From the NCBI RefSeq assembly GCF_904831005.1, contig NZ_LR882982.1:1-64000 (forward strand): a stretch of 64,000 nucleotides of DNA, read 5' to 3'. The notes under the pieces are model-generated. The model was given only the letters and a program-made list of their open reading frames with translations, was not told the origin of the DNA and made no database searches. A program made the translations under genes and the position numbers. This document shows positions 24,302-32,441 of this stretch, one piece after another. The DNA comes from Microbacterium hydrocarbonoxydans. GTDB taxonomy: Bacteria; Actinomycetota; Actinomycetes; Actinomycetales; Microbacteriaceae. The stretch's first letter is position 1. Each line of letters opens with the position of its first letter.

Positions 24302-26980
24302 TTACTCCCCTTCTCGCAGCACCGTCTCGACGGTGTTGCCCGAGTAGTCCTCGAGCACTGCCACGACGCGGCTGGTGTTCGACGCGAGCTGGGGGCTCAT
24401 CGCGGCGAGGGTCGTGCGACCGCGGATGATGTACGGGCGCGGACCCTGGCTGTACGTCGTGTCGAAGTTCAGCGGCTGCCCGTCCTCGAGAATCGTGAGC
24501 GTGCTCCAGTCAGACGCTGTCGGACGCGTGATCACCATGCTGCGATCGCCGAACGTCACGGCGTCGGCGGGATACGCCTCGATCGTGGTGTCGACGAGTG
24601 CGCCGCGCAACGTCGCCGCGACGTGGTTGCCCTTCGTCGCGATCTCGATCACATATTCCGTGCCGTCCTGCGGCAGGCCCGTCAGGGTCGCCGTGGTGCG
24701 GTTCGGCTTCACGCCCGTCGTGGCGAGGGTCTCGCCCGAGGTCGAGCGCACGGTGATGTCGGCGGCGCTGCGTCCTCGCTCGGCCGGGGTCCACGAGACG
24801 GTCAGCTCGTCGCCCGACTGCTCGGCCGTGATGCCGGTGACGGCCTTGGTCACGTCGAAGCGCTGCGTCGCCGCCTCGCTGCGCGTGCCGTCGGGCGCCA
24901 CGGCGATCAGCCGCAGCTCTCCGCTGCGAGCCGGCATGTTCTTGACGTACATGCGCTCGTCGTAGCCGCCCACCAGGAACTCGTCGTCGAGGAAGAGCTC
25001 GTACCGTCGCACGTCGTCATACGAGGCGAGGTCCCATGAGACATACGCCTCACCCGTGTCGGGCAGGTACTCGTCGACGGCCAGTCCGCTCGGAGCATCC
25101 GGAGTCTGCGGGGTGCCGTCGAGCACGCGCATCGCGCCGACGTTCACCTGGTAGTCGGCGATCGTCGCGGCACCCGCACCCGTCGTCAGACCCAGCGTGA
25201 CGATCCGGTCGCCCTCGTGGTCGCCGAGGTCGACGCTCGCCGTGGTCCATCCGTCGGTCGCCTGACCGCTGCCGACGACCGGCAGCTCGACGACCTCATC
25301 CGGTGCCGAGGCGAGAACCGCCGCGAGCCGCAGCTCCGAGTCGTCGGTGCGCGGCTTGGCGTAGGTGACCTCGACGGTCGACGCCGAGGTCACCTCGAGG
25401 TCGGTCTGGAACAGGCGCACTGTGGCATCCGCATCCAGCGACCCGCTCAGCACGAGCGAGCTGCCGCCGGAGTAGCCGCCGATCGGCTGGTACGAGAACC
25501 GCTCGGCCGAGACGTACTCGGGGCCGTAGTCGTAGTCGGCGACGATGGGCGTCGCGCTCGTCGAGTCGACCCACCACTGCCAGGTCGTCGGGATGTCCTG
25601 GCGGTTGATGTCGCCCCACTCGGCCTCGCTCGTGACCGAGCCCTCGGTCCAGTTCGCCAGCCCATGACCGGTGTTGAACGAGGTGGCGAAGGTCGTGCCG
25701 TCGATCACCGAGCGCTCGGCGATGTACTTCGAGACGCCGTCCCATCCTTCTTCGGGCGTCGTCGAGCCGGTCGACGATCCCGTCCACCAGCGGCGCTCGC
25801 GGTCGAAGACCTCCCACTGCATCGCGTCGTCGGTCTTGTTCGCGTAGTCGGACGAGACGAAGTCGGCGCCGAGCGTCGCGATCGACGTCTTCGGGGTGCC
25901 GGTCTCGTCAAAGATCTGGTCGAGGTCGTACTCCTGGTCGAACTGGTCGCCACCGGCCTCGACGCCGGCGTACACGGTCTCGTACGGGTCGAGCCCGAGC
26001 GACACCGCGTGGTCGCGCGATGCCGTGAGCATGTCGGCGTTCCACCAGTAGTTGAGGAACATCGAGTCCGAGACGCGGCCCTGCTCGGCATCCTGCACCC
26101 ACGGGCTGTTCACGGCGTTGAACTCGTTCTGGTACCGCAGCTCGCCCGAGGGGCTGTCGGTCGAGTCGTACCACTGCACGTACACGCCGCCGGCGCGCAG
26201 CGCCTTCACGAACTCCTTGTACACGGGCACGTCGGCCGCGGCCACTCCGGCCGACTCCTCCTGGTTGATGAAGTACCCGTCGAAGCCGAAGTACTCCGCC
26301 ATCTCGATGAGCTTGTCGGCCACGGGGAAGCCGCCGTCGGCATCGCGCACGAGCAGCTCGCGGTAGCTCTGGTCGCCTCGGTCGTTCGTCGAGAAGAAGA
26401 TGCATCCGAGCGACAGAGCGCCGTTGGCGTGCGCGGCGTTGGTGTAGGCCGGGTTGGGCAGGTTCAGCATCCCGAACTCGAACCACTTCTGCGTCCACTC
26501 CAGCGACGGGTCATAGAGCTCGGGCGGCGTGCCGGCGCTGGCCATGCCGTGCCACGGCGCATAGATGTCGGTGTACTGCCAGAAGTTGAAGAGGTACTGG
26601 CTGAACTCGTTGGTCTGCTGGTGACTCTCGAAGAACGCGTTGCCGTAGTCGCCGGCCAGAGTGAGCATCTGGGTGTCGGGCGATAGACCGGGGTTCCGCT
26701 GCGTCTCGGCGTTCGGGTCGTTGCGCTGCTGCAGCGGCACATGCGATCGCAGCATCTCGGCGTAGGGGTCGGATGCCGGGTCCCAGTCGAGCACATCCGG
26801 GGCGGTGTAGCCGTGCTGATAGGGCTGGTTGGCGCCGACGGCGCTGTCGCCCTCCCACGGCAGGGTGTCGGAGGCGTAGGCGCCCGTGGCCACGAGAGTC
26901 AGGGCGACGGAGGCGCCGGTGGTCGCGAGTGCGCAGCGCCGCAGGCGGGCGGCGCGCGAGGGGGTGCGGGATGGGGTCAT
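24302..26980 (-). CDS. Secreted endo-beta-N-acetylglucosaminidase (GH85)
   Basis: 892-aa secreted enzyme that cleaves the GlcNAc-GlcNAc core of N-glycans on glycoproteins. The signal peptide (Arg-rich start, then TGASVALTLVATGAYA) ends near residue 36. The GH85 barrel spans about 60-430 and has the substrate-assisted catalytic pair in GYFINQEES (Asn and Glu near residue 236); other hallmarks are NFWQYTDIYAPWHG, FSTNDRGD and YVQWYDS. A beta-sandwich (about 440-650) and fibronectin III-like modules (about 650-830) follow. No sortase motif is present. AGGAG precedes the ATG. It is the last gene of the glycan operon and the only one with a clear export signal apart from the lipoprotein. Confidence 0.93.
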   Translation of the reverse strand: MTPSRTPSRAARLRRCALATTGASVALTLVATGAYASDTLPWEGDSAVGANQPYQHGYTAPDVLDWDPASDPYAEMLRSHVPLQQRNDPNAETQRNPGLSPDTQMLTLAGDYGNAFFESHQQTNEFSQYLFNFWQYTDIYAPWHGMASAGTPPELYDPSLEWTQKWFEFGMLNLPNPAYTNAAHANGALSLGCIFFSTNDRGDQSYRELLVRDADGGFPVADKLIEMAEYFGFDGYFINQEESAGVAAADVPVYKEFVKALRAGGVYVQWYDSTDSPSGELRYQNEFNAVNSPWVQDAEQGRVSDSMFLNYWWNADMLTASRDHAVSLGLDPYETVYAGVEAGGDQFDQEYDLDQIFDETGTPKTSIATLGADFVSSDYANKTDDAMQWEVFDRERRWWTGSSTGSTTPEEGWDGVSKYIAERSVIDGTTFATSFNTGHGLANWTEGSVTSEAEWGDINRQDIPTTWQWWVDSTSATPIVADYDYGPEYVSAERFSYQPIGGYSGGSSLVLSGSLDADATVRLFQTDLEVTSASTVEVTYAKPRTDDSELRLAAVLASAPDEVVELPVVGSGQATDGWTTASVDLGDHEGDRIVTLGLTTGAGAATIADYQVNVGAMRVLDGTPQTPDAPSGLAVDEYLPDTGEAYVSWDLASYDDVRRYELFLDDEFLVGGYDERMYVKNMPARSGELRLIAVAPDGTRSEAATQRFDVTKAVTGITAEQSGDELTVSWTPAERGRSAADITVRSTSGETLATTGVKPNRTTATLTGLPQDGTEYVIEIATKGNHVAATLRGALVDTTIEAYPADAVTFGDRSMVITRPTASDWSTLTILEDGQPLNFDTTYSQGPRPYIIRGRTTLAAMSPQLASNTSRVVAVLEDYSGNTVETVLREGE

Positions 26981-27055
26981 GACGGTTCTCCTCGTTGAGC
27001 GTGTCGATGTGTCGATGGCTGTCGGTGGGGTGGTCGCGTCGATGCGAACAGGGTT

Positions 27056-29248
27056 TCAGTGGGTCGTGCGACCTCCCCGTGCCGGATCGAGACGCATCTC
27101 GTGCGAGAGGTCGGCGACCGTGACGCGCACCCACGGCTCTGCGGCGTCTGATGCGCGCACGGCAGACCGCGGCAGGTCGAGGTGCAGCCGGCGCTCGCCG
27201 CCCGCGGGCACCTGCGCGCGCATGACCCTGACGAGCTCTTGCCGACGCGGAAGCACGATGCCTCCCCATCGGCGCACGAAGACGGGGAGCACCGCCGTCA
27301 CGGGTGAGTCGTGCGGGTTCGTCACGGTGACAGAGACGGTGAGACCGCCGTCGTGCTCGTCGATCGACAGGGCGGATGCCTGGGGTTCGACGTAGCCGGT
27401 GCCCGCCGCGAACGGGAAGAGGACGGGGTTGGGCTCGTCGCGGTACACGGCCGAGGCATCGTGACGGTCGTTGTGGTGCACCGGCACGACACCGCTCGAT
27501 CGCGGCGCGGTGAAGGGAAGGCGACCGGTGGGCGAGCGGTGCCCGAGCAGCACGTCGGCCACGGCCTCGCCCCCGTGCGGGCCCGGGAAGCCGGCCCAGA
27601 CGATCGCGGCGCCGGCATCGACGAGCGGTGTGAGCACGTGCGGGCGTCCCGCCACCACGACCGCTGCGAGGGGGGCAGAGGTCGCCGCCGCCACCCGACT
27701 GACCAGCACGCGCTGCTCGGGCGGCAGGTCGAGGTCTGCCAGGTCAACGCCCTCGCCGCTCGTGGCGGCTGCCACCGAGTTCAGTGCGCCGTTGTCGGCG
27801 AAGCCATCGTCGTACGAGCGGTGGCTGGTGCCACCGACCACCAGCACCACGGCGTCCGCGTCGGCGGCCCACGACTCGGCCTCGCCGACGTCGTTCGTCA
27901 CACGCACCCGTGCATCGGGCAGCGCTCGCCGCAGGGCGCCCGCGATGCTCGGAGCGCTGTCGCGCAGCGGCGCGACGTAGTCGCCGAGCAGCGCGGTGTG
28001 GTCGTCTGCGAACGGACCGACGACGAGCACGTCGCCGATCGCCTCTGCGGCCCAGGGCAGCGATGCCCTCTCGAGCAGCACGAGCGAGGCATCGGCCACG
28101 CGGCGCGAGAGCTGCTCGCCGAGCACGATCGATTCGCGCAGGTCGGCGGCGGGCTCGATCGCCGCCGGTTCGAGCAGCCCGAACCGGTCTTTCAGTTCGA
28201 GCACGCGACGGCACGCGGTATCGACCGCCGCGCGCACCTCTGCGTTGTCCGCGAAGCGGTCGAGGGTGCTGAAACCCTCGTCCCACAGCGAGAGGTCGAC
28301 GCCCGAGAGCAGCGCCAGGCGACCGGCCGCGGGGAGGCCGCCGGTCAGCGCCTCGAGCCGATCGACGGCGAGCCCGTCGGCCATGACGATGCCGTCGAAG
28401 CCGTAGTCGTCACGCAGCAGATCGCGCAGCAGCGCCGGATTGGCGCAGCACGGGATGCCGTCGATGTCGTTGTATGCGGCCATGAACCCGAGCGCACCGG
28501 CATCGACGCCGGCTTGCACCATGGGCAGGTGCAGATCGGCGAGATCGCGCTCGCCGATCACCGACGACTGGCCGTTGCGCCCGCCCATCGACTCGCCCTG
28601 CGCCGCGAGGTGCTTGAGCACCACGGCGACGCCCGCACCGCCGATCGTCGAACGGCCGGTGCCCTGCATCCCGTCGACGACCGCCGTGGTCATGAGCGAG
28701 GCGAGCAGCGGGTCCTCGCCGAAGCACTCCTCGCTGCGGCCCCAGCGCGGGTCGCGCAGCAGGTCGAGAGTCGAGACGAGCGCCAGATGCACTCCGCTCG
28801 CGGCGAGCTGTGCGGCGACCGCGGCCGAGGCCTCGCGGATGAGTTCGGGATCGAACGTCGCGGCCGAGGCGAGCGGCACGGGCATGATCGTGCCGCCGAG
28901 CGCCTGGTGGCCATGCGGGGCCTCTTCGCTCAGCAGCACGCCGAGCCCGCCTGCCCGTCGCACCTCGTCCTGCACGAGGGCGGCCACCTCGGCGCGCTCC
29001 TCGGGCAGGATGCCGTTCTGCCAGCGGCGGCCCGACCAGGCATCCGCCCGGAAGAGCCCGTACAGCGCGCCCAGCCCGCCCCAGCGATCGATCTCGCGGC
29101 GTCCCTCGTCGGTGATCCGGAATCCGCTCGCGGTGCGCTCGACCGCACGCCAGCCGAGCAGCCGCTGGTTGAGCTGCCCCACCCGCTGCGTGAAGTCGAG
29201 GCGCGACAGCGCCTGCTCGACGCGTGCCGAGGTGTCGAGTGACGTCAT
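27056..29248 (-). CDS. Glycoside hydrolase family 3 (beta-glucosidase/beta-glycosidase-like)
   Basis: 730-aa GH3 enzyme without signal peptide, so cytoplasmic. The TIM barrel covers about residues 1-340 with LSEEAPHGH, DPRWGRSEECFGEDP, VLKHLAAQGE and the nucleophile region GFDGIVMADG (Asp). The alpha/beta sandwich (about 380-590) ends with GFPGPHGGEAVADVL, and the last 100 residues are fibronectin III-like. The ATG overlaps the permease stop (ATGA). In this operon it would trim imported N-glycan fragments. Whether it removes beta-mannose, beta-glucose or beta-GlcNAc is not clear. Confidence 0.9.
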   Translation of the reverse strand: MTSLDTSARVEQALSRLDFTQRVGQLNQRLLGWRAVERTASGFRITDEGRREIDRWGGLGALYGLFRADAWSGRRWQNGILPEERAEVAALVQDEVRRAGGLGVLLSEEAPHGHQALGGTIMPVPLASAATFDPELIREASAAVAAQLAASGVHLALVSTLDLLRDPRWGRSEECFGEDPLLASLMTTAVVDGMQGTGRSTIGGAGVAVVLKHLAAQGESMGGRNGQSSVIGERDLADLHLPMVQAGVDAGALGFMAAYNDIDGIPCCANPALLRDLLRDDYGFDGIVMADGLAVDRLEALTGGLPAAGRLALLSGVDLSLWDEGFSTLDRFADNAEVRAAVDTACRRVLELKDRFGLLEPAAIEPAADLRESIVLGEQLSRRVADASLVLLERASLPWAAEAIGDVLVVGPFADDHTALLGDYVAPLRDSAPSIAGALRRALPDARVRVTNDVGEAESWAADADAVVLVVGGTSHRSYDDGFADNGALNSVAAATSGEGVDLADLDLPPEQRVLVSRVAAATSAPLAAVVVAGRPHVLTPLVDAGAAIVWAGFPGPHGGEAVADVLLGHRSPTGRLPFTAPRSSGVVPVHHNDRHDASAVYRDEPNPVLFPFAAGTGYVEPQASALSIDEHDGGLTVSVTVTNPHDSPVTAVLPVFVRRWGGIVLPRRQELVRVMRAQVPAGGERRLHLDLPRSAVRASDAAEPWVRVTVADLSHEMRLDPARGGRTTH

Positions 29249-30168
29249 CCCTTGAGCCCTCCGGCTTCGAGACCCTTGAAGAAGTAGCGCTGCAGCGCCG
29301 CGAAGAACACGATGATCGGCAGCAGCGCGATGATCGTGCCGGCGGCGATGAGCTGCGGGTCGTCGGTGAACGTGCCGCGCAGCCTGTTGAGGCCCACGGT
29401 CAGGGTGAAGTTCGATTCGTCGGACAGCACGATCAGCGGCCAGAGGAAGTCGTTCCACGAGCCGACGAACGCGAAGATCGCGACCACCGTGATGACGCCC
29501 TTCACCTGTGGCACGGCGATGTGGAAGAAGCGCTGCCAGGCGTTGGCGCCGTCGACGAGAGCCGCCTGATCGAGCTCTTCGGGCAGGCTCATGAAGGCGT
29601 TGCGCATGAGCAGCACGTTCAGCGCCGACACGACCGTCGGCAGCACGACGCCGATCAGCGAGTTGGTGAGACCCATGCCGCGGATCACGAGGAACTGTGA
29701 GATGAGCACCGTCTCGATCGGGATCAGCAGCGCGGCGATGATGAGTCCGAGCGCGACGCCGCGACCGCGGAATCGCAGACGGGCCAGGGCATAGCCGGCC
29801 AGCGTGGCACCGACGACGTTGCCGACGATGGCCATCACCGCCACGATCGCCGAGTTGGCCACGTAGTGCAGCACGGGCACGCGGTTGAGCACGTCGGTGT
29901 AGTTGTCGAGCGTCGGGTCAGAGGGCAGCAGCTGCGGCGGGCGGGCGTAGAGGTCGTCGCCCTCGCCCTTGAACGACAGCGACAGCTGCCACACCAGAGG
30001 TCCGGCGAGCACGATCACCATGAGCGTCAGAGCCAGATAGCGCGAGACGGATGCCGAGAGGCCGCGCTTCTTGCGGCGACGCGATGACGGGGCGCGCGGC
30101 GGCAGCTGAGGAGGGCTGGGCGGCGCGGACGCGCCGGTGCGGCGTCCGGCGAAGAGGAGGTCGCTCAT
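29245..30168 (-). CDS. Carbohydrate ABC transporter permease (MalG/LacG type)
   Basis: 307-aa permease with a basic Pro/Arg-rich N-terminus and six predicted helices. The EAA loop reads ELDQAALVDGANAWQRFFHIAVPQVK, and the C-terminus FFAALQRYFFKGLEAGGLKG is typical of MalG proteins. It overlaps both neighbours by 4 bp. It forms the membrane pore with the MalF-type partner upstream. No dedicated ATPase is encoded here, so a shared MsmK-like ATPase is presumably used. Confidence 0.92.
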   Translation of the reverse strand: MSDLLFAGRRTGASAPPSPPQLPPRAPSSRRRKKRGLSASVSRYLALTLMVIVLAGPLVWQLSLSFKGEGDDLYARPPQLLPSDPTLDNYTDVLNRVPVLHYVANSAIVAVMAIVGNVVGATLAGYALARLRFRGRGVALGLIIAALLIPIETVLISQFLVIRGMGLTNSLIGVVLPTVVSALNVLLMRNAFMSLPEELDQAALVDGANAWQRFFHIAVPQVKGVITVVAIFAFVGSWNDFLWPLIVLSDESNFTLTVGLNRLRGTFTDDPQLIAAGTIIALLPIIVFFAALQRYFFKGLEAGGLKG

Positions 30169-31136
30169 CGGTTGGCCTGCTTCTGCTGGAAGACGAGTTG
30201 GAGCAGCAGCAGCGCGCCCAGCACCACGAACATCACGAGGCTGATGGCGGCGGCGTATCCGGTCTGCGCCTGCAGGCCGGTGCCCTCGCGCTGGATCAGC
30301 ATGGTCATGGTGAGGGCCGAGCCGCCGACACCGCCGGTGCCGCCGGTGAGCACGTAGACCTCACCGAACACGCGGAAGGCGGCGACCGACGACAGGATGC
30401 CGATCAGGCCCATCGTGTTGCGGACTCCGGGCATCGTGACGCTGAAGAACGTGCGGATGCGGCCGGCGCCGTCCATCGCGGCGGCGTCGTAGAGCGAGGG
30501 GTCGATGTTCGCGAGCGCGGCCAGGTAGATGACCATGTAGTAGCCCATGCCCATCCAGATGGTCACGAACATGGCCGAGAAGATCAGCAGCCAGCGGTCG
30601 GTGAGGAAGGGGATCGGTTCGGAGATCACCGAGAGCGTCGCGAAGAGCTCGTTGACGAGGCCCTGGCGGTCGAGGAGGTTCGTCCAGATGAGGCCGACGA
30701 TGACCGGCGACATGATGACGGGCAGGTAGGCGGCTGTGCGGAAGAACCCGAGGAACCGCCCGGCGCCGGCCACCAGGGTCGCGAGCACCAGGGGCAGCAC
30801 CACCATGAACGGCACGACCACGATCATGTAGAGCGTCGAGTTGAGCAGCGCGGTGCCGAAGCGGGGGTCGCCGAACAGGCGCACGAAGTTCTCGATGCCG
30901 ATGAACTTTCCGGGGCGCAGCAGCAGCGAGTCGGTGAAGGCGAGCTGCACCGTCGACACGAACGGTCCGACGATGAAGCAGATGATCACGAGCAGCGCGG
31001 GGGCGAGGAACAGCCAGGGCGTCGGCCCCCAGCGGTGTGTGTCGAGGGCGCGCGACCGACGGGTGCCCGCGCGCCGCCCCGGCCGGCGGGAGGCTGGTGC
31101 CTCCCGCCGGTTCGGAGCATCGATCGCTGACGTCAT
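30165..31136 (-). CDS. Carbohydrate ABC transporter permease (MalF/LacF type)
   Basis: 323-aa permease with six helices. WLFLAPALLVIICFIVGP is the first helix and the EAA loop is LANIDPSLYDAAAMDGAGRIRTFFSVTMPGVRN. It starts at an ATG overlapping the binding-protein stop (ATGA). An 11-bp perfect hairpin lies within its first 20 codons. It works with the MalG-type partner in import of N-glycan oligosaccharides. Confidence 0.92.
   Translation of the reverse strand: MTSAIDAPNRREAPASRRPGRRAGTRRSRALDTHRWGPTPWLFLAPALLVIICFIVGPFVSTVQLAFTDSLLLRPGKFIGIENFVRLFGDPRFGTALLNSTLYMIVVVPFMVVLPLVLATLVAGAGRFLGFFRTAAYLPVIMSPVIVGLIWTNLLDRQGLVNELFATLSVISEPIPFLTDRWLLIFSAMFVTIWMGMGYYMVIYLAALANIDPSLYDAAAMDGAGRIRTFFSVTMPGVRNTMGLIGILSSVAAFRVFGEVYVLTGGTGGVGGSALTMTMLIQREGTGLQAQTGYAAAISLVMFVVLGALLLLQLVFQQKQANR
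31083..31110 (-). promoter_or_regulatory. Intra-operon hairpin in the start of the MalF-type gene
   Basis: CCGGCGGGAGG and CCTCCCGCCGG form a perfect 11-bp stem with a 6-nt loop, 23-50 nt downstream of the binding-protein stop codon and inside the permease coding region. Such stems commonly protect the upstream binding-protein mRNA and lower permease expression. Confidence 0.45.
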
Positions 31137-32413
31137 CGTGTCGCGGCCAGCCTGTTGTTCGAGTACTCCACGGAGGCGTCGAGCGCTTCCTTCGCGGTCT
31201 TCTCGCCGAGCACGGCCAGGGCGATCTCCTCGCGCAGCGTCGCAGCATCCGGGCCTCCCGAGAAGGCGGCCGGCCACCAGACCACCGCTTCGCGCACCTG
31301 CTCCGCGGCCTCGAGACGCACGGCCGTCGCGCCGTCGCCGTCGTCCTCGGTGTAGTACGGGTCGTCGAGCGTCCCCTCCGACGACGGGAAGACCGAGGCT
31401 GCCTGCGCGAACGCCAGCTGGTTCTCGGAGTTCGTCACGTACTTGGCGAACTCGCGGGCCAGCTCGATGTTCTCGCTGCCCGCGTTGACCACGAGCGACT
31501 CGATGTACATGTTGGGGCTCGAGTCGTTGATGCGCGGACCGATGCCGAGCGAGTCGAAGACATCGGGAGCCGATTCCTTCAGGTCGTTGTAGGTGTACGA
31601 GCTGCCGGGCAGGTACGCCAGGCGACCGGCCTTGAAGTCGTCGACCTCGGCGGTCTGCAGGTTGTTGAGCGCCTCTTCGGTGAGGCCCGCGTCGGCGTAC
31701 AGGTCGACGAAGCGCTGCACGAACTCCACGCCCTTGTCGCTGTTGTACGTGAACTCGGTGCCCTCGTCGTTCATGAGCTCGACGCCGTACTCGCCGAAGT
31801 TCTCGATGGCCGGCATGCGCGCGATCATCGAGGCCTGCGGGCACGTGGCGGTGAGGGTCTCGGCCTGCGTGAACAGCTCGTCGTAGCCAGTGGGCAGGGT
31901 GGCCGGGTCGAGACCGCACTCGGTGAACAGCGCCGTGTTGAAGAACGACGGACCGGTGTTGAGGTACCACGGGTAGCCGTAGGTGCCGCCGCCGAGTCCC
32001 TCGAACGTCATGGCCTCCCACGCCTTGTCGAGATAGAGGTCCTCGGCCTCGGCGTCGCTCGCGGCGATGTCGTCGAGCACACCGGCCTGGGCCAGCGTGT
32101 AGGCGGCCTCGGGGCCCATGTCGACCACGTCGGGCAGGTTGCCGGCGGCGGCATCGGCCGACAGCTTGTCCTGATACCCCTCCGGCGGCGCGTCGACCCA
32201 TTTGATCTTCGCGTCGGGGTTCTCCTCTTCGAAGGCCGCGATGAGTTCTTCGAAGTACGGGGTGAACTTGTCGTTCTTGAGGTTCCAGGTCTGGAACGTG
32301 ATCTCACCCGCGGTGTCGCCGTCGGCCCCCGGGGCTCCACCGGCGCATCCGGCGAGCACCAGTGCGCCGACCCCTGCGGCGGCGGTCAGGGCAAGAGGTC
32401 TTCTCATCGTCAT
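31133..32413 (-). CDS. Sugar ABC transporter substrate-binding lipoprotein
   Basis: 426-aa extracellular solute-binding protein (family 1). The signal peptide ends in the lipobox LVLAGC. The mature part starts EITFQTWNLKNDKFTPYFEELIAAFEEENPDAKIKW-style and contains PDVVDMGPEAAYTLAQAGVLDDI and GYPWYLNTGPSFFNTALF. GAAAGGAAAC precedes the ATG. It lies 28 bp after the alpha-mannosidase and is coupled to the permeases, so its ligand is probably a mannose-containing oligosaccharide released by the GH85 enzyme. Confidence 0.93.
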   Translation of the reverse strand: MTMRRPLALTAAAGVGALVLAGCAGGAPGADGDTAGEITFQTWNLKNDKFTPYFEELIAAFEEENPDAKIKWVDAPPEGYQDKLSADAAAGNLPDVVDMGPEAAYTLAQAGVLDDIAASDAEAEDLYLDKAWEAMTFEGLGGGTYGYPWYLNTGPSFFNTALFTECGLDPATLPTGYDELFTQAETLTATCPQASMIARMPAIENFGEYGVELMNDEGTEFTYNSDKGVEFVQRFVDLYADAGLTEEALNNLQTAEVDDFKAGRLAYLPGSSYTYNDLKESAPDVFDSLGIGPRINDSSPNMYIESLVVNAGSENIELAREFAKYVTNSENQLAFAQAASVFPSSEGTLDDPYYTEDDGDGATAVRLEAAEQVREAVVWWPAAFSGGPDAATLREEIALAVLGEKTAKEALDASVEYSNNRLAATR

Positions 32414-32441
32414 TGAAGGTTTCCTTTCGAGGGCCGCGCGG

